A stretch of DNA of 64,000 nucleotides from Leifsonia sp. Leaf264 (GCF_001422325.1 NZ_LMMR01000009.1:1-64000), one strand, 5' to 3'; positions 1-11,944 are shown, numbered from the stretch's first letter. Notes: generated by a model from the letters alone, not told the origin. Numbers and translations are program-made.

Positions 1-217
1 GACGTGTCCGAAGCGGTGCTCAGAACAAATCATTACTGACTTGCTTTGTTGTTATAAATGTTTTCCAAAGGAATCTCCCACAATCATCACCGCTAGAAAC
101 GGATCAAACTGCACGAGGTTTTGGCATTTGACATTGTGCACGCTGTTGAGTTCTCAAGGATCGGATGCTCCCCGCTTCACACCCCAAAAAGGCGATCAAC
201 TCGAAGGCAACTTCTCT
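1..217 (-). promoter_or_regulatory. rRNA operon leader (16S rRNA gene just outside left edge)
   Basis: Read on the minus strand, this gene-free stretch has the look of an actinobacterial pre-rRNA leader. It carries the conserved box TTGAGAACTCAACAG (complement of 143-159), followed by an AT-rich tract running to the window edge that includes AAGTCAGTAATGATTTG. Boxes of the GAGAACTCAAYAG type are known from leaders and spacers of actinobacterial rrn operons and act in antitermination and processing. The drop in GC relative to the rest of the window fits a stable-RNA leader. The mature 16S 5' end is not inside the window, so the assignment is an inference from the box, the base composition and the promoters upstream of it. 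A 16S-23S spacer is the alternative, but the promoters argue for the leader. Confidence 0.75.
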
Positions 218-247
218 ATCTTACACGATCTTCACGCGGTCATGACC
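218..247 (-). promoter_or_regulatory. Possible second rRNA promoter P2
   Basis: A second TAAGAT hexamer on the minus strand (218-223) lies about 105 nt downstream of the first. Its -35 region (GGTCAT at 242-247, 18 nt spacing) is weak. Tandem promoters are usual for rRNA operons, so it is plausible as P2, but only the -10 element is convincing. Confidence 0.4.
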
Positions 248-322
248 ACTGATTCTCAGATGAACTGAGACGCGGTTGTTCTCGCGTTTCGAAGCTTGTG
301 AGCTTCGCGACCGGGACTTGCA

Positions 323-351
323 ATCTTAGGCTTGAAAGCCGTGTTTCGCAA
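323..351 (-). promoter_or_regulatory. Promoter P1 of the rRNA operon
   Basis: On the minus strand TTGCGA (346-351) and TAAGAT (323-328) are separated by exactly 17 nt, a good sigma-70/SigA-type promoter pointing left into the rRNA leader. Transcription would begin near 316. No other leftward gene lies between it and the leader. Confidence 0.6.
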
Positions 352-524
352 CTCGAGGTTGCGGACCTTATGGCTAAGATTCGATCCCCACTTGAGGCCG
401 GCGAGCTGATCCGCTCTGCCGCACCTTTGGGGTGATGAGTAAGAATTTACGTGGCCGCAGGAGACCTCGCAAATCGGCCGTGCACGCCGGGCGTGTCGCT
501 CCCAGCTTGACGGATACTGACGAT

Positions 525-1889
525 ATGAGTCCCTCTCGGGTACGCCCGCTACTCCCCCGGATTCTCGCGGATCTGGGCGACGATGCGTCGCTCGCAGCGG
601 CCGTCGTGGATCCTGAGAACGCCGTTCCGCTGGCTTCCCGTCTGCCGATCGGCTCCCTCGCACAGGACAGCGTCGACGCGGCCGCCCTCGAGGCGGCCGC
701 GCTCGTGCTCGCGAGGACGGGCTCGCTCCCCACCGTCGGCTCCGACCCGCGTCGCATCGCCGCCGCCTACTCGAGCGAGCGATGGTTCGCGGTCGATGGC
801 GAGACACCCGACGCCTGGGCGCCGTTGTCCGGGTTCTGGAAGGCGACCGACGGCTGGGTGCGCACCCACGGCAACTACCCGCATCACGCCGAGCGACTCC
901 GCACAGCGCTCGGCCTCGATCCCGACGCCGACGCCGCTGCCATGCGGGAGCGGGTGTCGCGCTCGGGCTCCGCGGAGATCGCCGACCTGATCAGCGCTGC
1001 CGGTGGAATCGCCGTCCCCGTCGGGCGACGGGCCGAAGCGGCCGAGCGCGCTGCCACTCGTCTCCTGCTCGAGGCCGTCAGCGTGGGCCGCGCGCCGGCT
1101 CGCTCCTGGCGCGGTGGCGGTTCGCCGCTCAGCGGCATCCGCGTGCTCGACCTCACCCGCGTGATCGCGGGACCAGTGGCGACGCGCACCCTCGCCTTGT
1201 TCGGGGCCGATGTGCTTCGGATCGACTCCCCCGGCCTTCCGGAGATCGGGTGGCAGCACCTCGATACCGGCGCCGGCAAACGGAGCGCATTGCTCGACCT
1301 CCAGGAGCTCGACGATCGGCACGCTTTCGATGACCTGCTCGCCGAGGCCGACGTGGTGGTACTCGGTTACAGGCCCGAGGCTCTGCAACGGCTGGGCCTC
1401 GCCCCCGCCGCCATCGCCGCGCGACATCCCGGAATCGTGATCGGGCGGCTGTCGGCCTGGGGCTTCGACGGGGCGGATGCCGGGCGCCGGGGCTTCGACA
1501 GCATCGTGCAGGCCGCATCCGGAATCTCATGGATCGAGTCGGCTGACGGCACCGCTCCCGGCGCGCTGCCGGCGCAGGCCCTGGACCATTCGGCCGGCTA
1601 CCTGCTCGCCGCCGGGATCATGTCGCGGGTGCGACGCCAGCGGGCCGAGGGCGGAAGCCATCTCGTGTCGGTATCGCTCGCCAGGGTCGCGGCGGAGCTG
1701 CTGACCCTGCCCGATGATGCCGGAGCCGAGTCCGACCTCGGGCTCGGCGACCAGACGCAGGAGTTCGCGACGTCGGCGGGGCTGGTGCGATCGGTCGGGC
1801 CCGCGCCGCACTTCGACGGCTCGCCCGAGTGGTTCACTGCCGGGCCGCATCCGTGGGGAACCGATTCCGCGGGGTGGCTCGCCCGCTGA
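525..1889 (+). CDS. CaiB/BaiF class III CoA-transferase family protein
   Basis: A 454-residue protein of the family III CoA-transferases, which move CoA between acyl-CoA and free carboxylic acids through an aspartyl-CoA thioester. The family signature is in the second half: GIRVLDLTRVIAGPVATR, then LALFGADVLRID and GAGKRSALLDL. The N-terminal third, rich in Ala and Arg, resembles the second CoA-transferase III domain but is diverged. I chose ATG 525 because the residues encoded upstream (from 432) are basic, unlike the family, and overlap the divergent rRNA promoter region. No Shine-Dalgarno sequence is evident. The substrate cannot be inferred because no metabolic partner is adjacent; the gene stands alone between the rRNA operon and tyrS, with which it converges. 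Confidence 0.85.
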   Translation: MSPSRVRPLLPRILADLGDDASLAAAVVDPENAVPLASRLPIGSLAQDSVDAAALEAAALVLARTGSLPTVGSDPRRIAAAYSSERWFAVDGETPDAWAPLSGFWKATDGWVRTHGNYPHHAERLRTALGLDPDADAAAMRERVSRSGSAEIADLISAAGGIAVPVGRRAEAAERAATRLLLEAVSVGRAPARSWRGGGSPLSGIRVLDLTRVIAGPVATRTLALFGADVLRIDSPGLPEIGWQHLDTGAGKRSALLDLQELDDRHAFDDLLAEADVVVLGYRPEALQRLGLAPAAIAARHPGIVIGRLSAWGFDGADAGRRGFDSIVQAASGISWIESADGTAPGALPAQALDHSAGYLLAAGIMSRVRRQRAEGGSHLVSVSLARVAAELLTLPDDAGAESDLGLGDQTQEFATSAGLVRSVGPAPHFDGSPEWFTAGPHPWGTDSAGWLAR

Positions 1890-1932
1890 CGTTCGTCGGG
1901 CGCAGGCTTCGACGGCCCTCAGCGAGCAGGAG

Positions 1933-3234
1933 TCACAGGACGAAGACGCCGGCCAGGGTCTTCTTCCCTCGACGGAGAACAGCCATGCCCGACGGCAGCG
2001 TGGAGTCCGCGATCGTCGCCGCGTCGTCGGTGACCTTGACACCGTTGATGGAGACCCCGCCCTGGGCGATGGCCCGCCGAGCCTCGCTGATGCTTCCGCT
2101 CAGGCCGGTGTCGAGCAGGAGCTGCACCACCGTGGCCGTCGGTGACGTCGTGGTGTTCGGCAATTCGCGCAGCGCGCTCTCGAGCGTCTCGGAGTCGAGG
2201 GCGGCGATGTCGCCCTGACCGAAGAGAGCGTCGGCGGCCGCGATCGCCTTGTCTGTGGCATCCGCTCCGTGAACCAGGCTCGTGACCTCCCGCGCGAGGG
2301 TACGCTGCGACTCACGACGGAACGGCTCACTGGCGACGAGCGCCTCGAGCCGCTCGATCTCGCTCCGGTCGAGGAAGGTGAACACCTTCAGGCGACTGAT
2401 CACGTCGGCGTCGTCGGTGTTCAGCCAGAACTGGTAGAAGGCGTACGGGCTGACCAGGGCCGAATCCAGCCAGATGGCGTTGCCCTCGCTCTTGCCGAAC
2501 TTGGTGCCGTCGCTGTTCGTGATGAGCGGCGTCCCGATGGCGTGAACGCTCACTCCCTCGGCCCGGTGGATGAGGTCGGTGCCGCTGGTGAGGTTGCCCC
2601 ACTGGTCGCTGCCGCCGGTCTGGAGGACGCATCCGTACTGACGGAAGAGTTCGAGGTAGTCGTAGCCCTGCAGTATCTGGTAGCTGAACTCGGTGTAGCT
2701 GATGCCGGCGTCCGAGTTGAGCCTGGCGGCGACGGCGTCCTTCTTGATCATCGTTCCGACGCGGTAGTGCTTGCCGATCTCGCGGAGGAAGTCGATCGCC
2801 GACAGCGGCGCCGTCCAGTCGAGGTTGTTGACCAGGCGCATGCCGTTGTCGCCCTCGGCGCTGAGGAATCTGGAGACCTGCCCCTGCAGGTACCCCACCC
2901 ACTCGGACACGGTCTCGCGGGTGTTCAGGGTGCGCTCCGCGGTGGGCCGGGGATCACCGATCAGGCCCGTCGACCCGCCGACGAGGCCGAGCGGCCTGTG
3001 GCCGGCGAGTTGGAGTCGGCGCATGACGAGCAGCTGCACCAGGTTGCCGAGGTGCAGGCTCGGAGCTGTCGGGTCGAAGCCGCAGTAGAAGGTGATGGGG
3101 TCGCCCGCCAGAAGCTCCTGGAGCTCGCTCGCATCGGTCGAGACGTGCACGAGGCCGCGCCAGACGAGCTCCTCCCAGATGTCGGAGAAGCTCGGGTCAT
3201 TGGCCTGCTCGGCGAGGATGGCTGGGTCGGACAC
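1933..3234 (-). CDS. tyrS: Tyrosyl-tRNA synthetase
   Basis: Class I aminoacyl-tRNA synthetase of 433 residues that charges tRNA-Tyr in the cytoplasm. Visible signatures are the HIGH-type motif PSLHLGNL within the Rossmann fold, the tyrosine-pocket segment SYTEFSYQILQGYDYLEL, QTGGSDQWGN, and the KMSKS equivalent KFGKSEG. The C-terminal 70 residues form an S4-like RNA-binding domain (EARRAIAQGGVSINGVKV). Length is normal for bacterial TyrRS. The start is a GTG. A minus-strand TAACCT hexamer (3242-3247) ends 7 nt before it, so the mRNA is probably leaderless. No T-box is seen upstream. It converges with the CoA-transferase gene, 43 nt away. Confidence 0.97.
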   Translation of the reverse strand: MSDPAILAEQANDPSFSDIWEELVWRGLVHVSTDASELQELLAGDPITFYCGFDPTAPSLHLGNLVQLLVMRRLQLAGHRPLGLVGGSTGLIGDPRPTAERTLNTRETVSEWVGYLQGQVSRFLSAEGDNGMRLVNNLDWTAPLSAIDFLREIGKHYRVGTMIKKDAVAARLNSDAGISYTEFSYQILQGYDYLELFRQYGCVLQTGGSDQWGNLTSGTDLIHRAEGVSVHAIGTPLITNSDGTKFGKSEGNAIWLDSALVSPYAFYQFWLNTDDADVISRLKVFTFLDRSEIERLEALVASEPFRRESQRTLAREVTSLVHGADATDKAIAAADALFGQGDIAALDSETLESALRELPNTTTSPTATVVQLLLDTGLSGSISEARRAIAQGGVSINGVKVTDDAATIADSTLPSGMAVLRRGKKTLAGVFVL

Positions 3235-3356
3235 GCCTGCAAGGTTACCAGCGGGGGTGGGCGGCGGAATGAAGCCTCTCGCCTAATGTCGCCGAAATGA
3301 AGCTTCAGAACTTCAATCATTTGGAGTAAGCTTGCAACCTTCACTGGGAGGTGTTC

Positions 3357-3992
3357 ATGTTCGTCATCACGGCAGATCAGGTCGATTCCCGGCACGACGT
3401 CGACCGAGCGGATGCCGCACTCGCCGCGCTCGAGTCCGCCTATGGCGAGGACCTCGCCCTCCCGATCGACCAGACGGCCGGCGATGAGATCCAGATCCTC
3501 ACCCCCACGGCGGCGTCGGCCCTCGCGATGGTGGTGGCCCTCGCCCGCAGCGGGCACTGGAGCATCGGCCTGGGCGTGGGAGACGTACGCGCACCCCTGC
3601 CCGATGCGGCGCGGAAGGCGACAGGCCCGGCCTTCATCGGCGCCAGGGAAGCCGTCGACGCCGCCAAACGCTCGGACTCGCGGTTCGCGCTGCGCGCACC
3701 TGACGCCCCGGAGCGCGCCGACATCGTCGAGCCCCTCATGAGCATGCTCCTGCTCATCCGCTCCCGCCGCTCCGAACAGGGGTGGGAGGTCGCCGACCTG
3801 ATGCGCGCCGGGCACTCCCAGAAGGAAGCGGCTGGCATACTCGGGATATCGGCCGCCGCCGTGAGCCAACGCCTGCGGGCTGCGCTCTGGCGGGTCGAGG
3901 AAGACGCTCGAGAATCCCTCGGCGTCCTCCTGGCCGAACTCGATGCAGAGGCGTCGCCACCGACGCGGAATGGAACGGACACCACCGAATGA
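3357..3992 (+). CDS. SatD-like protein with C-terminal helix-turn-helix
   Basis: A 211-residue protein beginning MFVITADQVDSR, the opening typical of SatD family proteins (named after a secretion and acid tolerance operon of oral streptococci; biochemical role unknown). The core has DLALPIDQTAGDEIQ and IGLGVGDVRAPL, with conserved Asp/Glu residues that recall the nucleotide-cyclase-like fold suggested for the family; that is inference. Residues about 150-180 form a helix-turn-helix (HSQKEAAGILGISAAAVSQR), as in sigma-factor region 4, so it may bind DNA. ATG 3357 is preceded by GGGAGG at 5 nt, which favours it over GTG 3351. It overlaps the following membrane protein gene by ATGA. A TTCAGA-N17-TAAGCT promoter (3304-3332) is plausible. 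Confidence 0.7.
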   Translation: MFVITADQVDSRHDVDRADAALAALESAYGEDLALPIDQTAGDEIQILTPTAASALAMVVALARSGHWSIGLGVGDVRAPLPDAARKATGPAFIGAREAVDAAKRSDSRFALRAPDAPERADIVEPLMSMLLLIRSRRSEQGWEVADLMRAGHSQKEAAGILGISAAAVSQRLRAALWRVEEDARESLGVLLAELDAEASPPTRNGTDTTE

Positions 3993-4561
3993 TCGCTGTC
4001 ACCATCATCGTCTGGCTGCTGCTCGTCCTCGTGCTGGGTGCCGGAGCCACCTTCGCCGTCATCGCCTTCCTGCGACCGGATCGGACGATGACCTGGGCTG
4101 CAGCAGGCTCCCTCGGCGCGGCATTCGTGCTCGCCTGGCTGGCGATCGGCCAGGTCGAGCCGCTGCTCACGATCGTCGTGGTGGTCGGGGCCGTCACGCT
4201 CGCGGTGTTCGGCGGCGGACCGGCCGCGGTGTTCGCGCTCGACCTCGCGACGAAGGGCAGCGTGCGCAACGGCGTGCACGGAGGCATCCTCGTCGAGGGC
4301 ATCCGCTCCGATGGCGAGCCGACAGGCCGCGAGATCCTGCGAGGCGGCCAGACCATCGGCGTCCTGGAGCGCTTCGCCACAGTGGCGACGATCATCGCCG
4401 GATTCCCCGAAGGACTGGCGATCGTGGTGGCCGTCAAGGGTGTCGGCAGGTTCACCGAACTCGAATCGTCCGAGGCTCGCGAGCGGTTCATCATCGGCAC
4501 CATGGCCAGTCTCATCTGGGCCTGCCTGTGCGGGGCCGTCGTGCACCTCGCCCTGAACTGA
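3989..4561 (+). CDS. Membrane protein resembling the C-terminal half of DUF3307 proteins
   Basis: A 190-residue integral membrane protein with about five hydrophobic segments: three near residues 4-27, 33-50 and 55-75, then two after residue 115. The C-terminal part (GGQTIGVLERFATVATIIAG, then EGLAIVVAVKGVGRF, then RERFIIGTMASL) follows the pattern GxxIGxLER...G..EA..FLxAAKSxxRF...EYxLIGTxxS of DUF3307 membrane proteins that accompany satD in Firmicutes. I recall that pairing from family knowledge and have not aligned it. The gene starts inside the end of the SatD-like gene (ATGA overlap), so the two are translationally coupled and presumably act together. Function unknown. It converges with the glycosylase gene 17 nt away. 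Confidence 0.65.
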   Translation: MIAVTIIVWLLLVLVLGAGATFAVIAFLRPDRTMTWAAAGSLGAAFVLAWLAIGQVEPLLTIVVVVGAVTLAVFGGGPAAVFALDLATKGSVRNGVHGGILVEGIRSDGEPTGREILRGGQTIGVLERFATVATIIAGFPEGLAIVVAVKGVGRFTELESSEARERFIIGTMASLIWACLCGAVVHLALN

Positions 4562-4578
4562 GGCCGACGGCCATTCGC

Positions 4579-5184
4579 TCAGTCGTGCGAGCGCGCGTGC
4601 CGACGATAGACCGAGACCGTCGGGTCGCCGGGGATCCAGAACCGCCAAGGGAACGCTGCTCCTCCGCCGGCGCCTGAGACGCCGACGCGGGGGCCGCTCG
4701 CGACGTCGGCTGCTGCATCCGCCTCCATCAGGGAGAAGGGGCCCGCGAAGAGGTCGGCGCCGTTCTCGTCGAGGCTGATTCCGAGGGCGTTCGCGAGTCG
4801 AGCCGGACCGCGCGCCAGATCGCGATCGGAGGTCGCCGAGGGGCGGCGCCGTCGCGCGAGGTCGACGCCGTCGATGACCTCGCCGGCGCGAAGGAGCAGG
4901 GCGGATGCCGTACCCGGTGCCGAGCACACGATGTTGACACAGGTGTGCATCCCGTAGGTGAAGTAGGCGTAGAGGTGGCCGGCCTCCCCGAACATCGCGA
5001 CAGTGCGCGGGGTCATGCCCCGATGAGCATGCGAGCCCGGGTCCTCTCCGGTGCCGCGATACGCCTCGACCTCGGTGAGGCGGACAGCGACAACGCCCTC
5101 CGGCGTGCGGTGGCTGAGGACTGCGCCCAGCAGCCGAGGCGCGAGCTCGACGGCATCGTGCGACAGGGCTGAGCGGTCGAGCAT
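4579..5184 (-). CDS. DNA-3-methyladenine glycosylase (MPG/AAG family)
   Basis: A 201-residue base-excision repair glycosylase that removes alkylated purines. Family motifs are AVRLTEVEAYRG, with the catalytic glutamate in EVEAY; SHAHRGMTPRTVAMFGEAGHLYAYFTYGMH; and NIVCSAPGTASALLLRAGEVI. The late segment LARGPARLANALGISLDENG is the usual GPGKLxxALGI region. It lies 7 nt downstream of argH and is very probably on the tail of the arginine operon mRNA. A mpg gene near tyrS is also the order in Mycobacterium tuberculosis (Rv1688-Rv1689). Confidence 0.93.
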   Translation of the reverse strand: MLDRSALSHDAVELAPRLLGAVLSHRTPEGVVAVRLTEVEAYRGTGEDPGSHAHRGMTPRTVAMFGEAGHLYAYFTYGMHTCVNIVCSAPGTASALLLRAGEVIDGVDLARRRRPSATSDRDLARGPARLANALGISLDENGADLFAGPFSLMEADAAADVASGPRVGVSGAGGGAAFPWRFWIPGDPTVSVYRRHARSHD

Positions 5185-5191
5185 GGCCGGA

Positions 5192-7553
<2,362 letters not shown>

Positions 7554-7557
<4 letters not shown>

Positions 7558-8756
7558 GTGGTCTCTTTCGCGGTGACGGGGCGGACGCTCTCGAGAGCGC
7601 GGGTGAAACGGGCTGTGAACTCCGCGATCTCGGTGTCGCCGATGATGAGAGGCGGGGCGATGCGGATGCTCACGGGATTCGGGGCGTTGATGATGAGGCC
7701 TTCGCGCAGGGCCGCTGCGACGACCTCGGAGGCGACTGGCTCGGAGAGGGAGATGCCGAGCAGCAGACCCGCTCCCCTCACCCCGGTGACGAGGGGAGAG
7801 TCGATTCCGGTGATGGCCGCGCGCAGCTGCTGCCCCCGGAGTTCGGCGTTCGCCACGAGGCCGGCCGACTCGATCTCCTGCAGGACGGCGTTGGCCGTTG
7901 CCGTTGCGAGCGGGTTGCCGCCGAAGGTGCTGCCGTGCTGGCCCGGACCGAAGAGCTCGGATGCCGCCCCATAGGTCACGAGGGCGCCGATGGGGAAGCC
8001 TCCGCCGATGCCCTTGGCCAGCGTGACGGCATCCGGAACGATCCCGGCGTGCTGGAAGCCGAACCAGCGACCCGTGCGCCCGGCACCGGTCTGGATCTCG
8101 TCGATGATGAGCAGCGCACCGTGCTGGGTGGTGAGCTCGCGGGCGCGCTCGAGGAAGCCGTCGGGCAGCGGGCGCACCCCGGCCTCTCCGAGGATCGGCT
8201 CGACGAACAGCGCGGCGACGGTGCCGTCGATGGCTCGCTCCAGCGCGTCGAGGGTCGGCTCGATGTGCTCGACGCCGCCGGGTACCGGCTCGAAGTCCGC
8301 GCGCATCGACGGCTTGCCACTGAGGGCGAGGCCGCCCATGGTGCGCCCGTGGAACGAGTCGACGAGGGTGATGATGCGGGTGCGCTCCCCCGTGGACTGC
8401 AGGCGCGCGAGCTTGAAGGCGGCCTCGTTCGCCTCGGCGCCGGAGTTGCCGAAGTAGACACGGCCCCTCTCCCCTGCGCCGGTGAGCCGCTTGAGGCGTT
8501 CGGCGAGGGCGACCTGCGGCTCGGTGGCGAAGTAGTTCGAGACGTGGGCGAGGCGTGCCGCCTGCGCCGAGACAGCCTCGACGAACACCGGATGCGCGTG
8601 GCCGAGCGAGTTGACAGCGATTCCGGCGAGGAAGTCGAGATAGCTCATCCCGTCCATGTCCCAGACCCAGCAGCCCTCGCCGCGGTCGAGCATCCCCAGC
8701 GGGGTCGCCATGCTGCCCATCATCGACTGGTGGAAACGATCATGCCAGGCGTTCAT
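7554..8756 (-). CDS. argD: Acetylornithine aminotransferase
   Basis: Class III PLP-dependent aminotransferase of 400 residues that converts N-acetylglutamate semialdehyde to N-acetylornithine. Motifs include [16 protein letters not shown] (phosphate binding), [29 protein letters not shown], and the PLP-lysine region [16 protein letters not shown]. It overlaps argB upstream and argF downstream by 4 nt each. Enzymes of this family often also serve as succinyldiaminopimelate aminotransferase; that is not decidable from sequence. Confidence 0.96.
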
Positions 8757-9661
8757 GCGGGCACCACCTCCGTTCCGATGCCGCTCTGCGTGAAGATCTC
8801 GAGCAGGATCGCGTGCGGCTCGCGACCGTCGATGATGGCGGCCTTCGCGACGCCGCCGTCGACGGCGTCGAGGCAGGCGGCCATCTTGGGGATCATGCCC
8901 GACTCCAGCGTGGGGAGCAGTTCGCGCAGTTCGGGGGCGTCTATGACCGAGACGAGCGATTCGCGATCGGGCCAGTCGCGGTAGAGCCCGGCGACGTCGG
9001 TGAGGATGACCAGTTTCGCGGCCCCCAGTGCGATGGCGAGCGAAGCCGCCGCCGAGTCGGCGTTGACGTTGAGCGACTGCCCCGGAGTGTCGACATCCGG
9101 CGCGATCGAGGAGACGACGGGAATGCGGCCGGCATCCAACTGAGCGAGGACCGCGGCGGGGTCGACCTCGATGACGTCGCCGACGAGCCCGAGGTCGATC
9201 TCCTCGCCGTCGACGACGGCTCCACGCCGGCGCCCCTTGAACAGTCCGGCGTCCTCTCCGGAGAGTCCGGCCGCGAGGGGACCGTGTCCGTTGATCGAAC
9301 TCACCAGCTCGCGGTTCACCTGGCCGGAGAGCACCATACGCACGACGTCCATGGTCTCGGGGGTCGTCACCCTGTAGCCGCCTCGGAACTCGCTGGCGAT
9401 GCCGAGCCTGTCGAGCATCGACGAGATCTGCGGACCACCGCCGTGCACGATGACGGGGCGGATGCCGGCATAGCGGAGGTAGACCATGTCCTCGGCGAAT
9501 GCACGCTGCAGCTCGGGGCTGACCATGGCGTTGCCGCCGAACTTCACGACGATGATCTGGTCGTGGAAGCGCTTCAGCCAGGGCAGCGAGTCGATGAGGA
9601 TCTGCGCCTTGGAGGCAGCCGTGGCTGCGGCGGCATCGGGGATCGTGTCTTCGAGGGTCAT
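8753..9661 (-). CDS. argB: Acetylglutamate kinase
   Basis: Amino-acid kinase family protein of 302 residues that phosphorylates N-acetylglutamate. It shows the N-terminal VVKFGGNAM phosphate-binding strand, [18 protein letters not shown], and the C-terminal [23 protein letters not shown] long N-terminal helix precedes the core (residues 1-30, with [13 protein letters not shown]), as in the arginine-inhibitable hexameric enzymes, so feedback inhibition by arginine is likely. It lies 9 nt downstream of argJ and overlaps argD by 4 nt. Confidence 0.96.
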   Translation of the reverse strand: MTLEDTIPDAAAATAASKAQILIDSLPWLKRFHDQIIVVKFGGNAMVSPELQRAFAEDMVYLRYAGIRPVIVHGGGPQISSMLDRLGIASEFRGGYRVTTPETMDVVRMVLSGQVNRELVSSINGHGPLAAGLSGEDAGLFKGRRRGAVVDGEEIDLGLVGDVIEVDPAAVLAQLDAGRIPVVSSIAPDVDTPGQSLNVNADSAAASLAIALGAAKLVILTDVAGLYRDWPDRESLVSVIDAPELRELLPTLESGMIPKMAACLDAVDGGVAKAAIIDGREPHAILLEIFTQSGIGTEVVPA

Positions 9662-9670
9662 CGGTGCCTC

Positions 9671-10822
9671 CTAACTCGCGTACGCGCTGTTCTCGTGCAC
9701 GTAGTCGTGCGTGAGGTCGTTGGTCCAGATGGTGGCCTGCGCCTCGCCGACCTGCAGGTCGATGAGCACGTGCACGGCGCGCGGCGAGAGGTCGACCTCG
9801 TCGCGGGGGCGGTCGGGGCGACCTTCGGAGCAGACGCGCACGCCGTTCATCGAGACGTCGACGTTGTAGGGATCGAACGTCGCGCTGGTGGTTCCGATGG
9901 CGGCCAGTACGCGGCCCCAGTTCGGATCGTTGCCGAAGATCGCGGCCTTGAAGAGGTTGTTGCGGGCGACGGAGCGGCCGACCTCGACGGCCTCGAGCTC
10001 GCTCGCCGCCCGGACGACCTCGATGGCGATGTCGTGGCTGGCACCCTCGGCGTCGGACTGCAGCTGCAGCGCGAGGTCGCGGCAGACCTCGGTGAGGGCC
10101 GCCGTGAAGTCCTCGATCTCCGGCGTGATCCCGGAGGCGCCGGAGGCGAGCAGCGACACCTGGTCGTTGGTCGACATGCAGCCGTCGGAATCGAGCCGAT
10201 CGAAGGTCACGCGGGTGGCCGAGCGGAGCGACGCATCGAGGGCGGATGCCGTGAGGAGGGCATCCGTCGTGATGACGACGAGCATGGTGGCGAGGCCCGG
10301 TGCCAGCATGCCGGCCCCCTTGGCGATGCCGCCGAGGCTCCAGCCGTCACGCTGCACGACGGTGGTCTTCGGCTTGGAGTCCGTGGTCATGATCGCCCTG
10401 GCGGCGTCGGCTCCCCCGTCGGCACTCAGCGCGGCTGCGGCGGTCGCGACTCCGGCTGCCAGCAGTTCGGCGTCGAGCTGATCGCCGATCAGGCCGGTGG
10501 AGCAGACGAGCACGTCACCGGCGGAGACGTCGAGCGCCTCGGCCGCGGCCTCGGCCGTGCGATGCGTGACCTGGAAGCCCTGCGGGCCGGTGAAGCAATT
10601 GGCCCCGCCGGAGTTCAGCACGATCGCGCTGGCGACGCCGTCGACGATGACCTGCTGCGACCAGAGGATGGGGTTCGCCTTGGCACGGTTGCTCGTGAAC
10701 ACGACAGCCGCCTGCTGCGACGGGCCGCGATTGACGATGAGGGCGAGGTCGGGGGCGCCGGAGCTCTTGATCCCCGCTGAGATTCCGGATGCCTCGAAGC
10801 CGAGGGGGGCTGTGACTGTCAC
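9671..10822 (-). CDS. argJ: Bifunctional glutamate N-acetyltransferase / ornithine acetyltransferase
   Basis: ArgJ moves the acetyl group from N-acetylornithine to glutamate, closing the acetyl cycle. The 383-residue precursor is cut by itself before a threonine; the site is visible in [17 protein letters not shown] (the A-T bond). GFQVTHRTA and the C-terminal [16 protein letters not shown] are family hallmarks. The start is a GTG overlapping the argC stop (GTGA, 10819-10822). Upstream in-frame sequence is the argC gene in another frame and is excluded. Confidence 0.96.
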   Translation of the reverse strand: MTVTAPLGFEASGISAGIKSSGAPDLALIVNRGPSQQAAVVFTSNRAKANPILWSQQVIVDGVASAIVLNSGGANCFTGPQGFQVTHRTAEAAAEALDVSAGDVLVCSTGLIGDQLDAELLAAGVATAAAALSADGGADAARAIMTTDSKPKTTVVQRDGWSLGGIAKGAGMLAPGLATMLVVITTDALLTASALDASLRSATRVTFDRLDSDGCMSTNDQVSLLASGASGITPEIEDFTAALTEVCRDLALQLQSDAEGASHDIAIEVVRAASELEAVEVGRSVARNNLFKAAIFGNDPNWGRVLAAIGTTSATFDPYNVDVSMNGVRVCSEGRPDRPRDEVDLSPRAVHVLIDLQVGEAQATIWTNDLTHDYVHENSAYAS

Positions 10823-11862
10823 GGTGCTACTCCGTTCACGGGGAGACCTGTCGTCTCCGGCAGGCCGAGGGCGATGTTCGCCGACTGGATGGCGGCACCG
10901 GCTGTGCCCTTGACGAGATTGTCGACCGCGGCCGTCACCACGACACGACCGGCGGCCTCGTCGATGGAGAGCCCGATCAGAGCCGTGTTCGCTCCCTGGA
11001 CATCGGCCGTGCGCGGCTGATCTCCCTCGGGCAGCAGCTGCACGAACCGCTCGCCGTCGTACGCGGTCTCCCAGGCGCGACGGATGCTCGCGGCATCCGT
11101 GCCGGGAACGATGCGCGCTGTCGACACGGCGAGGATCCCGCGCGACATCGGCACCAGCATCGGCGTGAAGGAGATGGTGGGGGACGTGGCGCCGGCCGCC
11201 CGCAGAGCCTGCTGGATCTCGGGGATGTGGCGATGGCTCCCACCGACGGCATAGGGGCTGGCCGAGCCGAGGATCTCGCTCGCGAGGAGGTTGACCTTGA
11301 GGCTCTTGCCGGCACCCGACGGCCCGACCGCGAGGACGGAGACGAGGTCGCGCTCCTCGATGACGCCGGCCAGGATGCCGGGCGCGAGCGAGAGTGCGAC
11401 GGTGCTGGCGTTGCAGCCCGGGGCTGCGATACGGCGGGATGCGGCGAGGTCGGCGCGCTGATCGCCGGTCGTGCGCGGGAGTTCGGGAACGCCGTAGGTC
11501 CATGCCCCGTAGTGCTCTCCGCCGTAGAACGCGGCCCAGTCGGTCTCGCTCTCGAGCCTGTGGTCTGCGCCGCAGTCGATGACGAGAGTCTCGGGCGCGA
11601 GGTGCTCGGTCACCTCCCCCGACTTGCCGTGCGGAAGCGCGAGGAAGACGACGTCATGGCCGGCGAGCACTTCGGGAGTCGTCGGCTGCAGCACGAGGTC
11701 GCCGTAGCTGCGCAGATGGGGCTGCGCCGCGATGAGCTTCTGCCCGGCGTTCTGGTGCGCGGTGACAGTGCGCACCTCGAGATCGGGATGCGAGGCGAGG
11801 AGGCGGAGCAGTTCGCCGCCTGCATAGCCGGATGCGCCGGAGACGGCGACCGAGAACGTCAT
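10819..11862 (-). CDS. argC: N-acetyl-gamma-glutamyl-phosphate reductase
   Basis: NADPH-dependent reductase of 347 residues, first structural gene of the operon. It has the Rossmann motif [26 protein letters not shown], and the active-site cysteine in [17 protein letters not shown]. The start ATG 11862 has AAGGTGG about 5 nt upstream. It is preceded by an 82-nt untranslated stretch, and before that by an arginine-rich open frame described separately. Confidence 0.97.
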   Translation of the reverse strand: MTFSVAVSGASGYAGGELLRLLASHPDLEVRTVTAHQNAGQKLIAAQPHLRSYGDLVLQPTTPEVLAGHDVVFLALPHGKSGEVTEHLAPETLVIDCGADHRLESETDWAAFYGGEHYGAWTYGVPELPRTTGDQRADLAASRRIAAPGCNASTVALSLAPGILAGVIEERDLVSVLAVGPSGAGKSLKVNLLASEILGSASPYAVGGSHRHIPEIQQALRAAGATSPTISFTPMLVPMSRGILAVSTARIVPGTDAASIRRAWETAYDGERFVQLLPEGDQPRTADVQGANTALIGLSIDEAAGRVVVTAAVDNLVKGTAGAAIQSANIALGLPETTGLPVNGVAP

Positions 11863-11944
11863 GATTCCACCTTAGGGTCGAGAGCAGTCGAGGCTGATGC
11901 GGCGACGCTCACGACGAACGGCTTCACCGTCGTTGCGAGGTCGC
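11863..11944 (-). promoter_or_regulatory. Leader segment between the Arg-rich peptide and argC, with possible hairpins
   Basis: This 82-nt stretch separates the stop codon of the putative leader peptide from argC. On the minus strand ACGACG and CGTCGT can pair around an 11-nt spacer. GGTCG...GGCGACC can pair across the last arginine codons and the stop codon of the peptide, so a ribosome stalled on those codons would disrupt it. No U-tract follows, so a classical Rho-independent attenuator is not evident. Translational masking or Rho would be the alternative. The structures were found by eye and are not energy-calculated. Confidence 0.35.

Noticed and set aside
1-268. A 75-codon plus-strand frame at the left edge
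   Set aside because: It lies inside the AT-rich rRNA leader and has no ribosome-binding site or family likeness.
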